Below are positions 42,367 to 51,400 of a stretch of DNA of 64,000 bases, piece after piece. Each line of letters starts with the position of its first letter. Position 1 is the first letter of the stretch. The notes beneath the pieces are model-generated. The model saw only the letters and a program-made list of their open reading frames with translations. It did not search any database and had not been told where the DNA came from. The position numbers were made by a program, and so were the translations under genes. Origin of the DNA: Actinomycetota bacterium (GTDB taxonomy: Bacteria; Actinomycetota; Acidimicrobiia; Acidimicrobiales; Ilumatobacteraceae); NCBI GenBank assembly GCA_030645675.1, contig JAUSLQ010000207.1:1-64000 (forward strand), read 5' to 3'.

Positions 42367-42813
42367 TCAGGGCCACACTGCGGGCACGAACACGGGCGAC
42401 GCGATGCGCTTGGCGAACTTCCACCCCGCAGGGGTGCGGCGGTACTCGTCGTGCATCTCGACCATGCGGCCGTGCGTGGTCGCATACACGAGTGGGGTGC
42501 CCTCGAACGGTCCATGAGCGTGGAAGGTGAGCGCGACAGCGACCCCGGTCGCGATGTCGCTCTCGACGCGGTCGAACCAGAAGTTGGTCATCAGGTGACG
42601 AGTCGTGATCGGCGGGCGCTGCGCCATCCCCTCGCGCAGCTCCGCGTGCCCGCGGTGCACCGGCCCGGCACGGTCGAACACGCAGTCCTCGGTGAAGAGG
42701 TCGATGAGGTCCTCCAACTGGGCGTTGTCGATGTAGCGGGCGAACGCGTAGTTCAGCTGGATGCACTGGTGCTCGATGAGCATCCGCGCTTCGGGGGCCA
42801 GGTCGGCGGCCAT
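42367..42813 (-). CDS. NTF2-like (SnoaL/beta-subunit-like) protein
   Basis: 148 residues. 'IDNAQLEDLIDLFTEDCVFD', 'LREGMAQRP' and 'TRHLMTNFWFDRV' fit the SnoaL-like NTF2 fold; 'YRRTPAGWKFAKRI' is the typical last strand. Members act as small isomerases, cyclases, or as beta subunits of dioxygenases. It could be the non-catalytic partner of the single Rieske oxygenase at 43411 or a separate enzyme. Start overlaps the VOC stop (TGATG). Confidence 0.8.
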   Translation of the reverse strand: MAADLAPEARMLIEHQCIQLNYAFARYIDNAQLEDLIDLFTEDCVFDRAGPVHRGHAELREGMAQRPPITTRHLMTNFWFDRVESDIATGVAVALTFHAHGPFEGTPLVYATTHGRMVEMHDEYRRTPAGWKFAKRIASPVFVPAVWP

Positions 42814-43385
42814 CACGACAGCAGCTCCATCTGCTTGCTGAGGACTGCCATCACGTCGACCTCGCGGTCGGAGTCGAACGCCATGATCTCGGCCTCGCTC
42901 CTGCCATCCGCGCGGGCCGCCACCATGTCGTCGGGATCGATCTCGTAGCCCACCGGGTTCTTCGCGTAAAGCGGTCCCGTCAGGAACGCCGTGGCGTCCG
43001 CCGGCGGCATGGTGTCGACGAAGAACTCGAGCACGTTGCCCTCGGGATCCTTGTAGTAGAAGGAGATCGTCGGGCCGTGGTGCACGGCCGTCGCCGGCGT
43101 CACCGTGTCGGTCCTCAACCGGAGATAGTGATCGAGCAGATCGCCCGCTGTGTCGAAGCCGAAGGCGAGGTGCATCAGGCCGGTGCCAGGGGTCTTCGTC
43201 GACGCGTCCGCGGCGCTCAGCATCGCGGCGACCCGGTGATGCTCTTCGTCGTAGGTCATGAACGAGAAGAACGGCGAGTCGAACACCATCTCGCCACCGA
43301 GCACGTTGCAGTACCACTGCATCAGGCCGGATGGGTTCGTGGAGTGCAGCACGACATGGGAGAGGCGTGCGGGTTTGGTCGTCAT
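42813..43385 (-). CDS. VOC-family extradiol dioxygenase-like protein
   Basis: 190 residues, a single VOC module pair. Metal ligands are visible: His in LSHVVLH, His in LMHLAFGF, Glu in 'DPEGNVLEFFVDT'. The order and the 'YYKDPEGN' motif fit small catechol dioxygenase-like proteins. A C-terminal tail of about 50 residues (GYEIDPDDMVAARADG...) is often seen in biphenyl-2,3-diol dioxygenase III-like proteins. It probably cleaves the ring of the diol made by the Rieske enzymes of this operon. The ribosome site is weak. Confidence 0.83.
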   Translation of the reverse strand: MTTKPARLSHVVLHSTNPSGLMQWYCNVLGGEMVFDSPFFSFMTYDEEHHRVAAMLSAADASTKTPGTGLMHLAFGFDTAGDLLDHYLRLRTDTVTPATAVHHGPTISFYYKDPEGNVLEFFVDTMPPADATAFLTGPLYAKNPVGYEIDPDDMVAARADGRSEAEIMAFDSDREVDVMAVLSKQMELLS

Positions 43386-43410
43386 GTTCGGATCGGATCC
43401 TTTCGGTCGG

Positions 43411-44661
43411 TCACCCTGCGGTGACGGGAGCCTGTTGGGGTTGCACGTGCTTGGGGTTGAAGACCGCTTCGACGTCGGAGACATCGGCGGCCAGGCCCAA
43501 CGCCGGGCCGCCGCTGGCAAACGACTCCACGGCGTCCAGCAGCGCCTTGCGTCCGCGGTGCACGACGATGTCGGTGGCACCGAGGCTCTCGTCTGTACGG
43601 TCGAGCCAGCCCTGGCCCTCCGCGATCGCGATGTCCTCCATCAGGATCGTCAGGGCACCGCGCCCCGTCGCGATCCCGGTGAACGTCTCGCCGGCTTCCT
43701 GGGCAGCCCGGTCCTGCAGCCACTTGTTCTCGGGCGTGTACTCGGAGCGGAAGTTGTTCAGGTCGGGGAACATCCCGAACGTCTTGCGGCCGAAGCCGTC
43801 GGGCTTCATCGGCACGTTGCGGTTGTACATCAGCTGCCAGAACAGCGTGTGGTCGTCGTCGATCGGCACATGGATCTGAACCGCCTTGTCGTCCATCGGG
43901 TCAGGGCTGACCGTGTGGTGCACGTACCACGGCATGATCCACGCGTAGTTGAGCTCCTTCATCTCGTCCGACGACTGGTAGCGAAGGCCCCACTCCGTGC
44001 TCTCCACGCTGAGGTCGGGGAAGTCGTAGAGCATCTTGCTGTTCGGACGCTCCTTGTCGGAGAAGTAGTTGGCGAGTCGCTGCGTGCCGGCGAACGTCTG
44101 CCTGTTCGTGCGGTTGTGCAGGATCTGAGCGTGGAACGTGTCCCACAGACCCTCGAGCATCTGCACCCAGTTGGCACGGACGATGCCCGTCGCGTGCACG
44201 ATCCCGTCGTCGCCGAGACCCGAGAAGGCGAACTGCGGCCGAGCAGGCGGCTCACCGTCACCGATCCACACCCAGACCATGCCGCCGTCCTCGTAGCAGT
44301 GCCGGGCACCGCTGGGCAGCTTGTCGAGCCGCGCCGTTGCCGGGTGGGTCGGCGCCTCGAGCAGGTGGCCGTCGGCGGAGAAGAGCCAGCCGTGGTAGAT
44401 GCAGCGGATGCAATCGGCCTCGACGATCCCCTGCGCCATCGAGGCGCCCCGGTGCGGGCAGGCCTCGTCCATGATGCCGAGCGCGCCGTCCGCGCCTCGC
44501 CAGGCGACGAAGCTCTGGCCGAGCACACGGAACCGGACAGGTGATCGTCCGGGCTCGACCCGGGCGGAGCGCAACGCAGGGATCCAGTACTGCCGCAGCA
44601 GCTCCCCCGTCGGCGTTCCCTTGCCGACGCGCATGATCGTTTCGTTCTCGAGCTCGTTCAC
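43411..44661 (-). CDS. Rieske non-heme iron oxygenase (phthalate/vanillate-type, single subunit)
   Basis: 416 residues. Rieske ligands Cys68/His70 (ACPHRGASM) and Cys87/His90 (CIYHGWLF). The mononuclear iron site is 'LWDTFHAQILHN' with Asp174, His177 and His182. The C-terminal region lacks the alpha/beta dioxygenase pairing surface and resembles phthalate 4,5-dioxygenase or demethylase oxygenases, which are alpha3 trimers and need a separate reductase. It may do O-demethylation, decarboxylative or side-chain oxygenation. No reductase is present in the operon. Confidence 0.9.
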   Translation of the reverse strand: MNELENETIMRVGKGTPTGELLRQYWIPALRSARVEPGRSPVRFRVLGQSFVAWRGADGALGIMDEACPHRGASMAQGIVEADCIRCIYHGWLFSADGHLLEAPTHPATARLDKLPSGARHCYEDGGMVWVWIGDGEPPARPQFAFSGLGDDGIVHATGIVRANWVQMLEGLWDTFHAQILHNRTNRQTFAGTQRLANYFSDKERPNSKMLYDFPDLSVESTEWGLRYQSSDEMKELNYAWIMPWYVHHTVSPDPMDDKAVQIHVPIDDDHTLFWQLMYNRNVPMKPDGFGRKTFGMFPDLNNFRSEYTPENKWLQDRAAQEAGETFTGIATGRGALTILMEDIAIAEGQGWLDRTDESLGATDIVVHRGRKALLDAVESFASGGPALGLAADVSDVEAVFNPKHVQPQQAPVTAG

Positions 44662-44674
44662 AGGTCCCCCGGGG

Positions 44675-45229
44675 TCACAGGTAGACGGCGAGGTTCGACA
44701 CGCCGAGCGCCGTCTGGTCGAAGTAGATGGTCCGCGAGGCCAGCCTGAAGCCGCTGTCGGCCCTGCGCAGGCAGTCGACCCGACGGCCCGACAGGAGGTC
44801 GTAGTGGGTGTCGTCGTAGCGAGACCTCAGCAGGAGGATGCTGCTGTCGACCCGGTACTCACCGTCGACGTCGGTCTCGTGGACGCGGACGTTGCTGACG
44901 ATGCGACGGGTTCGCGAGGCCGGGTTCTCGGCCCACGCACTCGAGGTCTGGGTGAGGCGCATGACCTTCAGGAAGATCGTCATCGCGTTCTCCTCGAAGT
45001 GGGCGGCTTCCTCGTCGAACGGAGAGCCGGAACCACGCTCGGTGAAGCAGCGGATCGGAGCCCGGTACACGAGGTCCTCGGCGAGCAGCTGGATCCAGCC
45101 CATCAGGTCGTCCTCGTCGAGCAGCTGGGCCTCGTCCTCGAGGTGCTCGACGATGTCGCCGTGGAGCGGCTCGGACGCACGGACGCGTCGTCCGGTCGCC
45201 TCCTTGTAGGGCGTGTCAGCAGTCGGCAT
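44675..45229 (-). CDS. Ring-hydroxylating dioxygenase beta subunit
   Basis: 184 residues from ATG 45229, overlapping the alpha stop as TGATG. 'LHGDIVEHLEDEAQLLDEDD', 'MGWIQLLAEDLVYRAPIRCF' and 'RTRRIVSNVRVHETD' match dioxygenase small subunits, ending with 'DQTALGVSNLAVYL'. It pairs with the alpha subunit at 45229-46644. The reading frame stays open far upstream inside the alpha gene, but that part is a shadow. Confidence 0.9.
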   Translation of the reverse strand: MPTADTPYKEATGRRVRASEPLHGDIVEHLEDEAQLLDEDDLMGWIQLLAEDLVYRAPIRCFTERGSGSPFDEEAAHFEENAMTIFLKVMRLTQTSSAWAENPASRTRRIVSNVRVHETDVDGEYRVDSSILLLRSRYDDTHYDLLSGRRVDCLRRADSGFRLASRTIYFDQTALGVSNLAVYL

Positions 45230-46644
45230 CAGAGCCTCCCCGTCAGGTGACCCAGGTACTCGGTCCAGAAGGCCCATTGGGTGTTGTCCTTCGGGAATCC
45301 GTCGTAGATGTCGCCGGGCCCCGGCCATCCCTCGGGCTTCCCCTCCGGCGTGATGGTCTGGTAGCGGAGCTTCTGCCGGCGTCCGAGGGCACCGCGGGCC
45401 GACTTCTGCTGCAGCGGCCAGATGTCGCTGTCGTCGGACTCGACGAAGCCGCTGACGCCGAACGTCGCCGCGGTGAACATGCGGACGTTCTCGCGGAGCT
45501 CGGGCGACGAGTCGCGCTCGGCGACGGTCCAGGACATCACTTCGAAGCGGTCCGGTCCCTTTGGCACCCAGGTGCGCCACGAGATGAACGCGCCGAGCGT
45601 GCCATCCGGCAACGGCTGGTGCATCACGATGCCGCCGATGTTCGGGAAGAACGAACCGACCTGGGGCGGGCGCTTCGCCAGCATCTCCACCTGCTCCGGC
45701 GAGAACTTCTGGACGATCTGGTCGACCATGTCGACCGACATGCCGGGCGGTGGCTGCATGCGCAGACGCTCGACGGCGCTGAGGCTCTTCAGATCCCGGC
45801 CCTTCAGGGCATTGAGGTAGTGCTCCTCCTCCACGTCGAAGCAGCGCACGAACGAGCCGCGGTGCGCAGCGCTCGTCCCCGCCATCGCCGGCTCCTGCAC
45901 CGGCCCGTCCGTCGACAGCATCCCGAGCTCCTGCATCGACTTGTGCAGGCTCAGGGTGTGGAAGATGTCGCCGGCGAACTGCTCGCCGGCCGTCTTCCAG
46001 TTGGCACGGATCGTGAAGCGCTGGGGTGGGCCGATCACCGTCATGCCCGCACTCGTGCGGTCGAACATGAGGTCCCAGTACCAGGTCATCGGTCCGAGGG
46101 TGTCCCGCAGCGACGGGGCGTCCAGATCGAAGTTCACGAAGATCATTCCGGCGTACTGCTCCACGCGCGCTGACTGCAGACTGAGCTCTTCTTTCGAGCG
46201 GAGCTCGCCGTGCATCTTCTCGCGGGCGATCGGCGCGCCGAGGAAGCGACCGTCGGGTCGGAAGGCCCACGCGTGGTACGGACAGGTGAACCTGAGCGCG
46301 TTGCCCTTCTCGTAGCGGCACAGGCGCGCACCGCGGTGGGTGCAGACGTTGAGCGCCGCCGTGATCGAGCCGTCCTCGGCGCGCGAAACGACGATCTCGT
46401 CCTCGCCGACGTAGCGGAGGACGTAGTCACCGGGCAGGCGGATCTCGTCCTCGTGGGCGACGATGTTCCACGTGCGAGGAAAGAGGCGATCCAGCTCGAG
46501 CTGATAGATCTCCGGGTCGCTCAACACGCGCATCGACACCTCGCGGTAGTCGAGGTCGAAGAGCTCGTCGAGGAAGACCCCGTCAGCGAGCACCGGCGAC
46601 GACGCCAACGGCACGTCCTTCAACGGCACGTCCTTCAACGGCAC
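45229..46644 (-). CDS. Ring-hydroxylating dioxygenase, Rieske alpha subunit (second set)
   Basis: 471 residues counted from the first GTG at 46644. Rieske ligands Cys101/His103 (VCTHRGARLC) and Cys121/His124 (TCPYHAW); mononuclear iron in 'GEQFAGDIFHTLSLHKS' with Asp226, His229 and His234. The N-terminus MPLKDVPLKDVPLA comes from a 15-bp tandem repeat that carries a GTG in each copy, so the true start could be 46644, 46629 or 46614. It follows the SDR gene with 3 bases between stop and first GTG. Only about distantly similar to the alpha subunit at 38024, so this is an independent dioxygenase. Confidence 0.9.
   Translation of the reverse strand: MPLKDVPLKDVPLASSPVLADGVFLDELFDLDYREVSMRVLSDPEIYQLELDRLFPRTWNIVAHEDEIRLPGDYVLRYVGEDEIVVSRAEDGSITAALNVCTHRGARLCRYEKGNALRFTCPYHAWAFRPDGRFLGAPIAREKMHGELRSKEELSLQSARVEQYAGMIFVNFDLDAPSLRDTLGPMTWYWDLMFDRTSAGMTVIGPPQRFTIRANWKTAGEQFAGDIFHTLSLHKSMQELGMLSTDGPVQEPAMAGTSAAHRGSFVRCFDVEEEHYLNALKGRDLKSLSAVERLRMQPPPGMSVDMVDQIVQKFSPEQVEMLAKRPPQVGSFFPNIGGIVMHQPLPDGTLGAFISWRTWVPKGPDRFEVMSWTVAERDSSPELRENVRMFTAATFGVSGFVESDDSDIWPLQQKSARGALGRRQKLRYQTITPEGKPEGWPGPGDIYDGFPKDNTQWAFWTEYLGHLTGRL
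46609..46644 (-). repeat. 15-bp tandem repeat spanning the start of a Rieske alpha gene
   Basis: Two full copies and one partial copy of a 15-base unit read on the minus strand as GTGCCGTTGAAGGAC. Each unit encodes V/M-P-L-K-D, contains an in-frame GTG and an AAGGA, and keeps the frame, so slippage would change the N-terminus by five residues and the number of start sites. Confidence 0.8.
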
Positions 46645-46647
46645 GGC

Positions 46648-47448
46648 TCAGCCCTCGAACACAGAGAGGTCGGGTGGGCGGGTGTTGAGCCGCGGCACGT
46701 GGAGGCCACCGTCGACCGGGATGGTCGCCCCAGTGATGTAGCGGGAGCCCTCTCCGGCGAGGAACACGGCGACGGGCGCGATGTCCTCCTCGGGGTCGCC
46801 CATGCGGCCGATGGGGATCATCATCGGGATGGCTTGGAGGATGCCCGGGTTGACCTCCACCATCTTCTGGAAGGCGGCCGACGCTGCGATCGGTGAGATC
46901 GCGTTGACCAGGATCCCGTGCGGGGCCCACTGGATGCCGGCGGTGCGGGTGAGGGCGCCGACCCCCGCCTTCACTGCGTTGTAGTCGCCGTGCAGCCAGT
47001 TCCCGTTGTCGGCGTCGACGGAGTAGAAGTTGATGATGCGGCCGCCACCCTGGGCCTTCATCGGCTCGAGGACGGCCTGCATCGCCCACCACACCGACCA
47101 CAGGCCGACGCCGAGCGTCAGCGCCAGCATCTCGTCGGTCTTCATGTGGAGGGGCACCTCGGGGGTGACCGTGATGGCGTTGTTCACCAGCACGTCGATG
47201 CGGCCGTAGCGCTCGAGCGTCGTCGACACCATGCGCAGGACGTCGTCCTTCTTGCTGACGTCGGTCTGCAGGAACAACCCCGGCGCTCCGAGCTCGGCGA
47301 GCTCGTCGGCGACGCGCTGGCCCGCCTCTGCGTTGAGTTCTGCGACCACCACCGTCGCACCCTCACGCGCATACCGACGGGCGATCCCCCGACCGATGCC
47401 GTCACCGCCGCCGGTGACGATCGCCACCATGCCGTCCATCTGCCCCAT
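46648..47448 (-). CDS. SDR-family oxidoreductase
   Basis: 266 residues from ATG 47448 with GGGAGA upstream. Rossmann TGGGDGIG at 12-19, NNA at 89-91, Ser143, Tyr156 and Lys160 (GDYNAVKAG), ending 'ITGATIPVDGG'. It is the first gene of the leftward operon; by position it may be the dihydrodiol dehydrogenase for the second Rieske dioxygenase. The leader from the predicted transcription start is about 39 bases. Confidence 0.88.
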   Translation of the reverse strand: MGQMDGMVAIVTGGGDGIGRGIARRYAREGATVVVAELNAEAGQRVADELAELGAPGLFLQTDVSKKDDVLRMVSTTLERYGRIDVLVNNAITVTPEVPLHMKTDEMLALTLGVGLWSVWWAMQAVLEPMKAQGGGRIINFYSVDADNGNWLHGDYNAVKAGVGALTRTAGIQWAPHGILVNAISPIAASAAFQKMVEVNPGILQAIPMMIPIGRMGDPEEDIAPVAVFLAGEGSRYITGATIPVDGGLHVPRLNTRPPDLSVFEG

Positions 47449-47484
47449 GTGCCTGTCTCCCTCGATCTCCCCCGCAGGGTTCCC

Positions 47485-47514
47485 TAATGTCACACTATGC
47501 GAGACTAGTGTGTC
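47485..47514. promoter_or_regulatory. 30-bp promoter/operator element shared with the importer operon (copy 2)
   Basis: It agrees with 33132-33161 at 25 of 30 positions. Here the dyad is better: CACACTA, 8 bases, TAGTGTG. On the minus strand CATAGT (47499-47494) is the -10 of the Rieske operon and TTGCGA 16 bases upstream a possible -35. The TetR gene starts 58 bases to the right on the other strand, the usual layout for autoregulated TetR repressors. Confidence 0.72.
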
Positions 47515-47559
47515 GTCGCAACAAAAAGGTTTGACCATCGGCGCCGGTGAGACGGTTGC

Positions 47560-47571
47560 TACTCTCGCCCC
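47560..47571 (+). promoter_or_regulatory. -10 box for a leaderless tetR transcript
   Basis: TACTCT at 47560-47565 ends 6 bases before the GTG of the TetR gene, and no Shine-Dalgarno sequence is present. This spacing is what leaderless actinobacterial promoters show. Confidence 0.5.
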
Positions 47572-48147
47572 GTGGCCCCACCCTTGAACAACCGCGCTGA
47601 GAGCATTCTCGAGGCAGCACTGCGGACGCTCGCACGACAGGGTGCCGACAACTTTTCGATCGTGAACATCGCCCGCGAGGCACACGTCTCGCGCCGCACG
47701 ATCTACCGCTACTACAGCAGCACCGCTGACGTCCTCGCCGGGGTGGCCGCGTACGTCGGCGGCAGCTTCGCTCGGGCGATCGAGGAGGCGGTGAGCGCCA
47801 CACCCGACCTCGACCGGCGCTTCGAGGTCGTGATGACAGCCACCATGCGCTACGGCGACTACCAGCCGGCGGCAATCGCCGTCATGCGCATGGAGCCTGC
47901 ATTCACCATCGAGTTCCTCTCGAACACGATCGGCGACTACGTCGAGGTGGTTCGCGCCGCGATCGCGCCCGTGATCGGCAGCGTGCCCGCCGTGACGGAG
48001 GGTCGCATCTCGGAGGAGCAACTCGCCGAGCTGATCATCCGCATCGGGATCTCCGGCTTCCTGATCCCGTCGCCGGTGCTCGACACCATGCCGGCGGCGA
48101 TGGCGAGCCTGATGGCCGGACCCAAGCCACGTCGCCGTCGCGCTTGA
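47572..48147 (+). CDS. TetR-family transcriptional regulator
   Basis: 191 residues from GTG. The N-terminal HTH is 'ESILEAALRTLARQGADNFS' followed by 'IVNIAREAHVSRRTIYRYYS'. The C-terminal ligand domain has 'PAAIAVMRMEPAFTIEFLSN' and is of normal length. It is divergent from the SDR/Rieske operon and the CACACTA-N8-TAGTGTG palindrome lies between, so it probably represses that operon, itself, and through copy 1 at 33132 the importer. Ligand unknown, likely an aromatic acid or CoA ester. Confidence 0.9.
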   Translation: MAPPLNNRAESILEAALRTLARQGADNFSIVNIAREAHVSRRTIYRYYSSTADVLAGVAAYVGGSFARAIEEAVSATPDLDRRFEVVMTATMRYGDYQPAAIAVMRMEPAFTIEFLSNTIGDYVEVVRAAIAPVIGSVPAVTEGRISEEQLAELIIRIGISGFLIPSPVLDTMPAAMASLMAGPKPRRRRA

Positions 48148-48497
48148 CCGAGTCGAGCACTACGTCGAGCAACTCGTTGCCGGCGCTTCGGCAGCCGCGT
48201 TGCCAAGTTCACCAACGCCCACGAACTCGTCATCGACGGCGATTCCTACCGGCGACGCCAACGACCCACCATTGACGGCGGCCACACCGACGAACCATGA
48301 GCCATGACGACCTTCGGCCCTATCGAGGCCTTCCGTCCGGTGCCGTGGATTATCGGTAACGGTCCTTCCCTACAGGTCCGATGCGACTCGGCAAGCGCCG
48401 GGGCGGGAGAGTCATCAGAGAACGGCGGCTCTCGAAAAGGGTTCGAACGCCAACGCGGGTCCATCTCGCATGGATCCCCCCGGTGAAGGAGAGAGAC
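48148..48497 (+). other. Intergenic region before the secreted repeat protein
   Basis: 350 bases. The left part holds an IstB-like relic (separate entry); the right part is the leader of the secreted protein, with AAGGAG at 48486-48491. I looked for a riboswitch-like fold and could not recognise one. Confidence 0.55.
48208..48300 (+). pseudogene. Possible 3' remnant of an IS21-type IstB ATPase gene
   Basis: One frame reads 'FTNAHELVIDGDSYRRRQRP' and ends with a stop at 48300. IstB helper ATPases end with a similar 'H(A)xxxxxxGDSYR' segment after 'DR..HH'. Only about 30 residues are left and no transposase or terminal inverted repeats are visible, so this is a weak call. Confidence 0.3.
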
Positions 48498-51400
48498 ATG
48501 CGAAGGGTCACTAGAAGTGGCGGGTTCTTCAGCCTGCTGGCAACGTTCTTTCTGATGGTGACGGTCCCGATGGTCGCCGCGGTCCCCGACGATGGCGAAG
48601 GGTCGGGCACGGGTGATGTGTTCGCCGACCTCATCGTCGTTCTCCGTGACGAGGACGGGGTGCCGCTCCTCCGCCAGTTCGTGGTGCCGAGCGACGTCAG
48701 CCCTGGGCTGACCGAAGAGATGTATTGCGTTCAACCCATGTCGACGACCTCGATCCCGGCAGTCTTGCCGGTCGAGAACCCTGCCGACGGCCGTCAGGTG
48801 TACCTGATTCCGCTGATGGGCGATCCTGGCGCACCGCCTCCGCCGGAGGGCGAAGAGGTCGAGGTCTGCGATCCTCAGCCGTCGTACGCGATGTACGTGC
48901 AGGAGGCGGAGCTCGAACGCCTGAACATGGCACGGCAACCGGACGAGGTCAAGGACCGCAAGCTCTCCGACGTCATGGTCAAGCTGCTCACGGCTGACGA
49001 AGTCACCCTCGACGGCGCCGGTCGGATCACGGTGGACGGCGTGCCGATCGATGCCTCGCCCGAGCACGCGGCCATCTACCTGTCGTTGATGTCGAGCGGT
49101 TCGATCCCGGGACTGGGCGTCGAACCCGCTGCGATCAGCCCCTTGGACGCCTGGATGCTCGCTGCCGCTTCGGTGGGGACCGCCTCCGGCAAGGAGACGC
49201 CGATCACCATCGACTCGGTCCAGTACTACAACCGAATCGTCGGCGTCGTCGACGAGTACGTCGAGGTCCCTGGAGTGTGGACCGTCGACTTCCTCCGAAC
49301 GACTCCACCAGGTGGTGAGCAGTTCGTCGATTTCGGCGACTTCAGCTACTCCCGCAGCGATGTGTTCCAGGGCTGTGCGACGTGGCTCGACGTCCCCAGT
49401 CTCACGTGGCAGGTCAGCCCGGTCGCCGAGCTCGCGCAGTTCTCCGACCTTCCGCCGATCGCTGAAGGCGGCACCGTTGCGAACGTCGCCGGCTTCGCAC
49501 AGATGGCCGACGACGTCCGAGAAGTGATCCTGCTGCTGCACGATCACGAGGTCATTCCCGGCTTCTTCATCGACCCGGTGGGCCAGAACACGTGCGCTGA
49601 GCAGACCGCTGCACTCAGCGAGCCTGCGGTGAGCCTGGGAGTCGTTCCCATCGACATCATCCAGACCGATGTCGTTCCCGTCACCACCTCGCTCTACATG
49701 CCGTGGGCGGGTACAACGGTCGACGCCGCACAGCTGCGGCTGACCGTCGACGCGGTCGACGCGTTCTCCGCTGGAACCCAGATCTCCGCTGTCGCAACCG
49801 ACCTGTCGGGTGCGATGGAGTTCGTGGTCGATGTTGACGGCAACCTGGTGGGCACATGGGGCCCGGTGGATGGCTTTGCGGTCACGCCTGGCTACCACCT
49901 CGACACCACGTTCGACCTCAGCATCGCTGACGGCGCGCCGCTGGGCAGCTACACGCTGACCCTCGAGATGATCGATCTCGACGCATCCGATCCTTCGGTC
50001 GAGGTGCTGGCGTCTGAGATGACATCGACCATGGTCCACGACGCAGCGCTCACGGTGCTGTGGACGTCGATGATCGAGTACGCCGCGCAGGGCACGTACC
50101 AGCCGATCACCGCACGTGTGTTCAACCCCGACCTCGGCCAGCCCGAACTGATCGGCACCTCGCTGCGCGTTACAGTTGATGCGCCCGAGGCGTTCCTGCT
50201 CGACACTCAGGTGAGTGCATGGTCGGAGACCGTCGAGATGCAGTTCACGCTCGAGGCCGACGGTGACCTCGTCGGGGCTTGGGCGCTGCCCGATCCGTTG
50301 TCGGTCCCCTATGACCATCTGATCACCTGGTACCTCAACGTCGCCGAAGGCGCACCCACGGGTGTCTATCAGGTGATGATCGAGGTCGTCGATGGAGGCG
50401 GAGCCATCTTGAGCGGTCCCGCCGTCGATGAGTTCATCATTGTCGCGGCACCAGCTCACGGTGGTGGTGGCGGCGGTGGCGGCGGTGGCGAGGAGCCGGC
50501 CCTGCCTCCGGTGGCATCGATCATCGAGAGCCCCCCGGTCGTGACCAACTCGACCTCGGCCACCTTCGTGTTCGAGGCCAATCAGCCCGAGGCAGAGTTC
50601 GGCTGCTCGTTGGACGGGGCGGTGGCCACTCTGTGTTCCAGCCCTGTCACCTCCGAGAACCTGACCGACGGCTCGCACCTGTTCGCGGTATACGCGACGA
50701 CCGACCAGGTCGGCCCGACGGCAGTCGCATCGTGGATCGTCGACACGGTCGCACCAATTGTGTCGCTGACCACAGTGCCTGACGCAGCCACCACCGAGTT
50801 GGACGCCACCTTCGACTTCATCGTCGACGGAGCGGTCACCACGTTGTGTTCGCTCGACGGCGCGGTGCTCGCGGCGTGCACGAGCCCGGCGGACTACAGC
50901 GACCTCGATCTCGGCTCGCACAGCTTCGTCGTCGCCGCGGTGGACAACGCCGGGAATCATGCGTCGGTGAGTCACCGATGGACGATCCACACTGCACCGC
51001 AGGACATCCCGAGTGTCATCCCGATGACACCGGTCAGGCTGGCCGACACCCGCGCCGGATGGGTCGCTGCCGATGGTGAGTTCACCGGCACCGGCCCGGT
51101 CGCCAGCGGGAGTCGGATCCGTGTCCAGATCGCCGGGCGGGCGGGAATCCCAAGCGATGCCGAAGCGGTGATGATGAACCTCACCATCGCCGGTGCGACT
51201 GGGGCAGGGTACGCAACGGCGTATGCCTGCGGCATCCAGCCGCCGACGTCGAGCATCAACTATGTCGCTGGCCACAGCATCGCCAACGAGGTGATGGTGG
51301 ATCTGTCATGGGCAGGCGGTGTGTGCGTGTACGTGCACACCACTGCCGAGGTGATCATCGACGTCGTCGGCTACGCCCCGCCCAGCCTGGACTACTCCGT

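Noticed and set aside
46609-46644. Repeats considered as a CRISPR-like or attachment-site signature
   Set aside because: Units are directly adjacent, 15 bases, in frame and coding; there are no spacers and no cas or integrase genes.
48301-48497. Possible riboswitch (c-di-GMP or c-di-AMP type) in the leader of the secreted protein
   Set aside because: The leader is long and GC-rich, but I could not match the conserved core bases of either class.
48246-51275. 1,009-aa minus-strand open frame opposite the secreted protein gene
   Set aside because: The plus strand has a signal peptide, repeats and a good ribosome site; the minus frame is Asp/Arg/His-rich without motifs, and its repeated parts simply mirror the plus-strand repeats.
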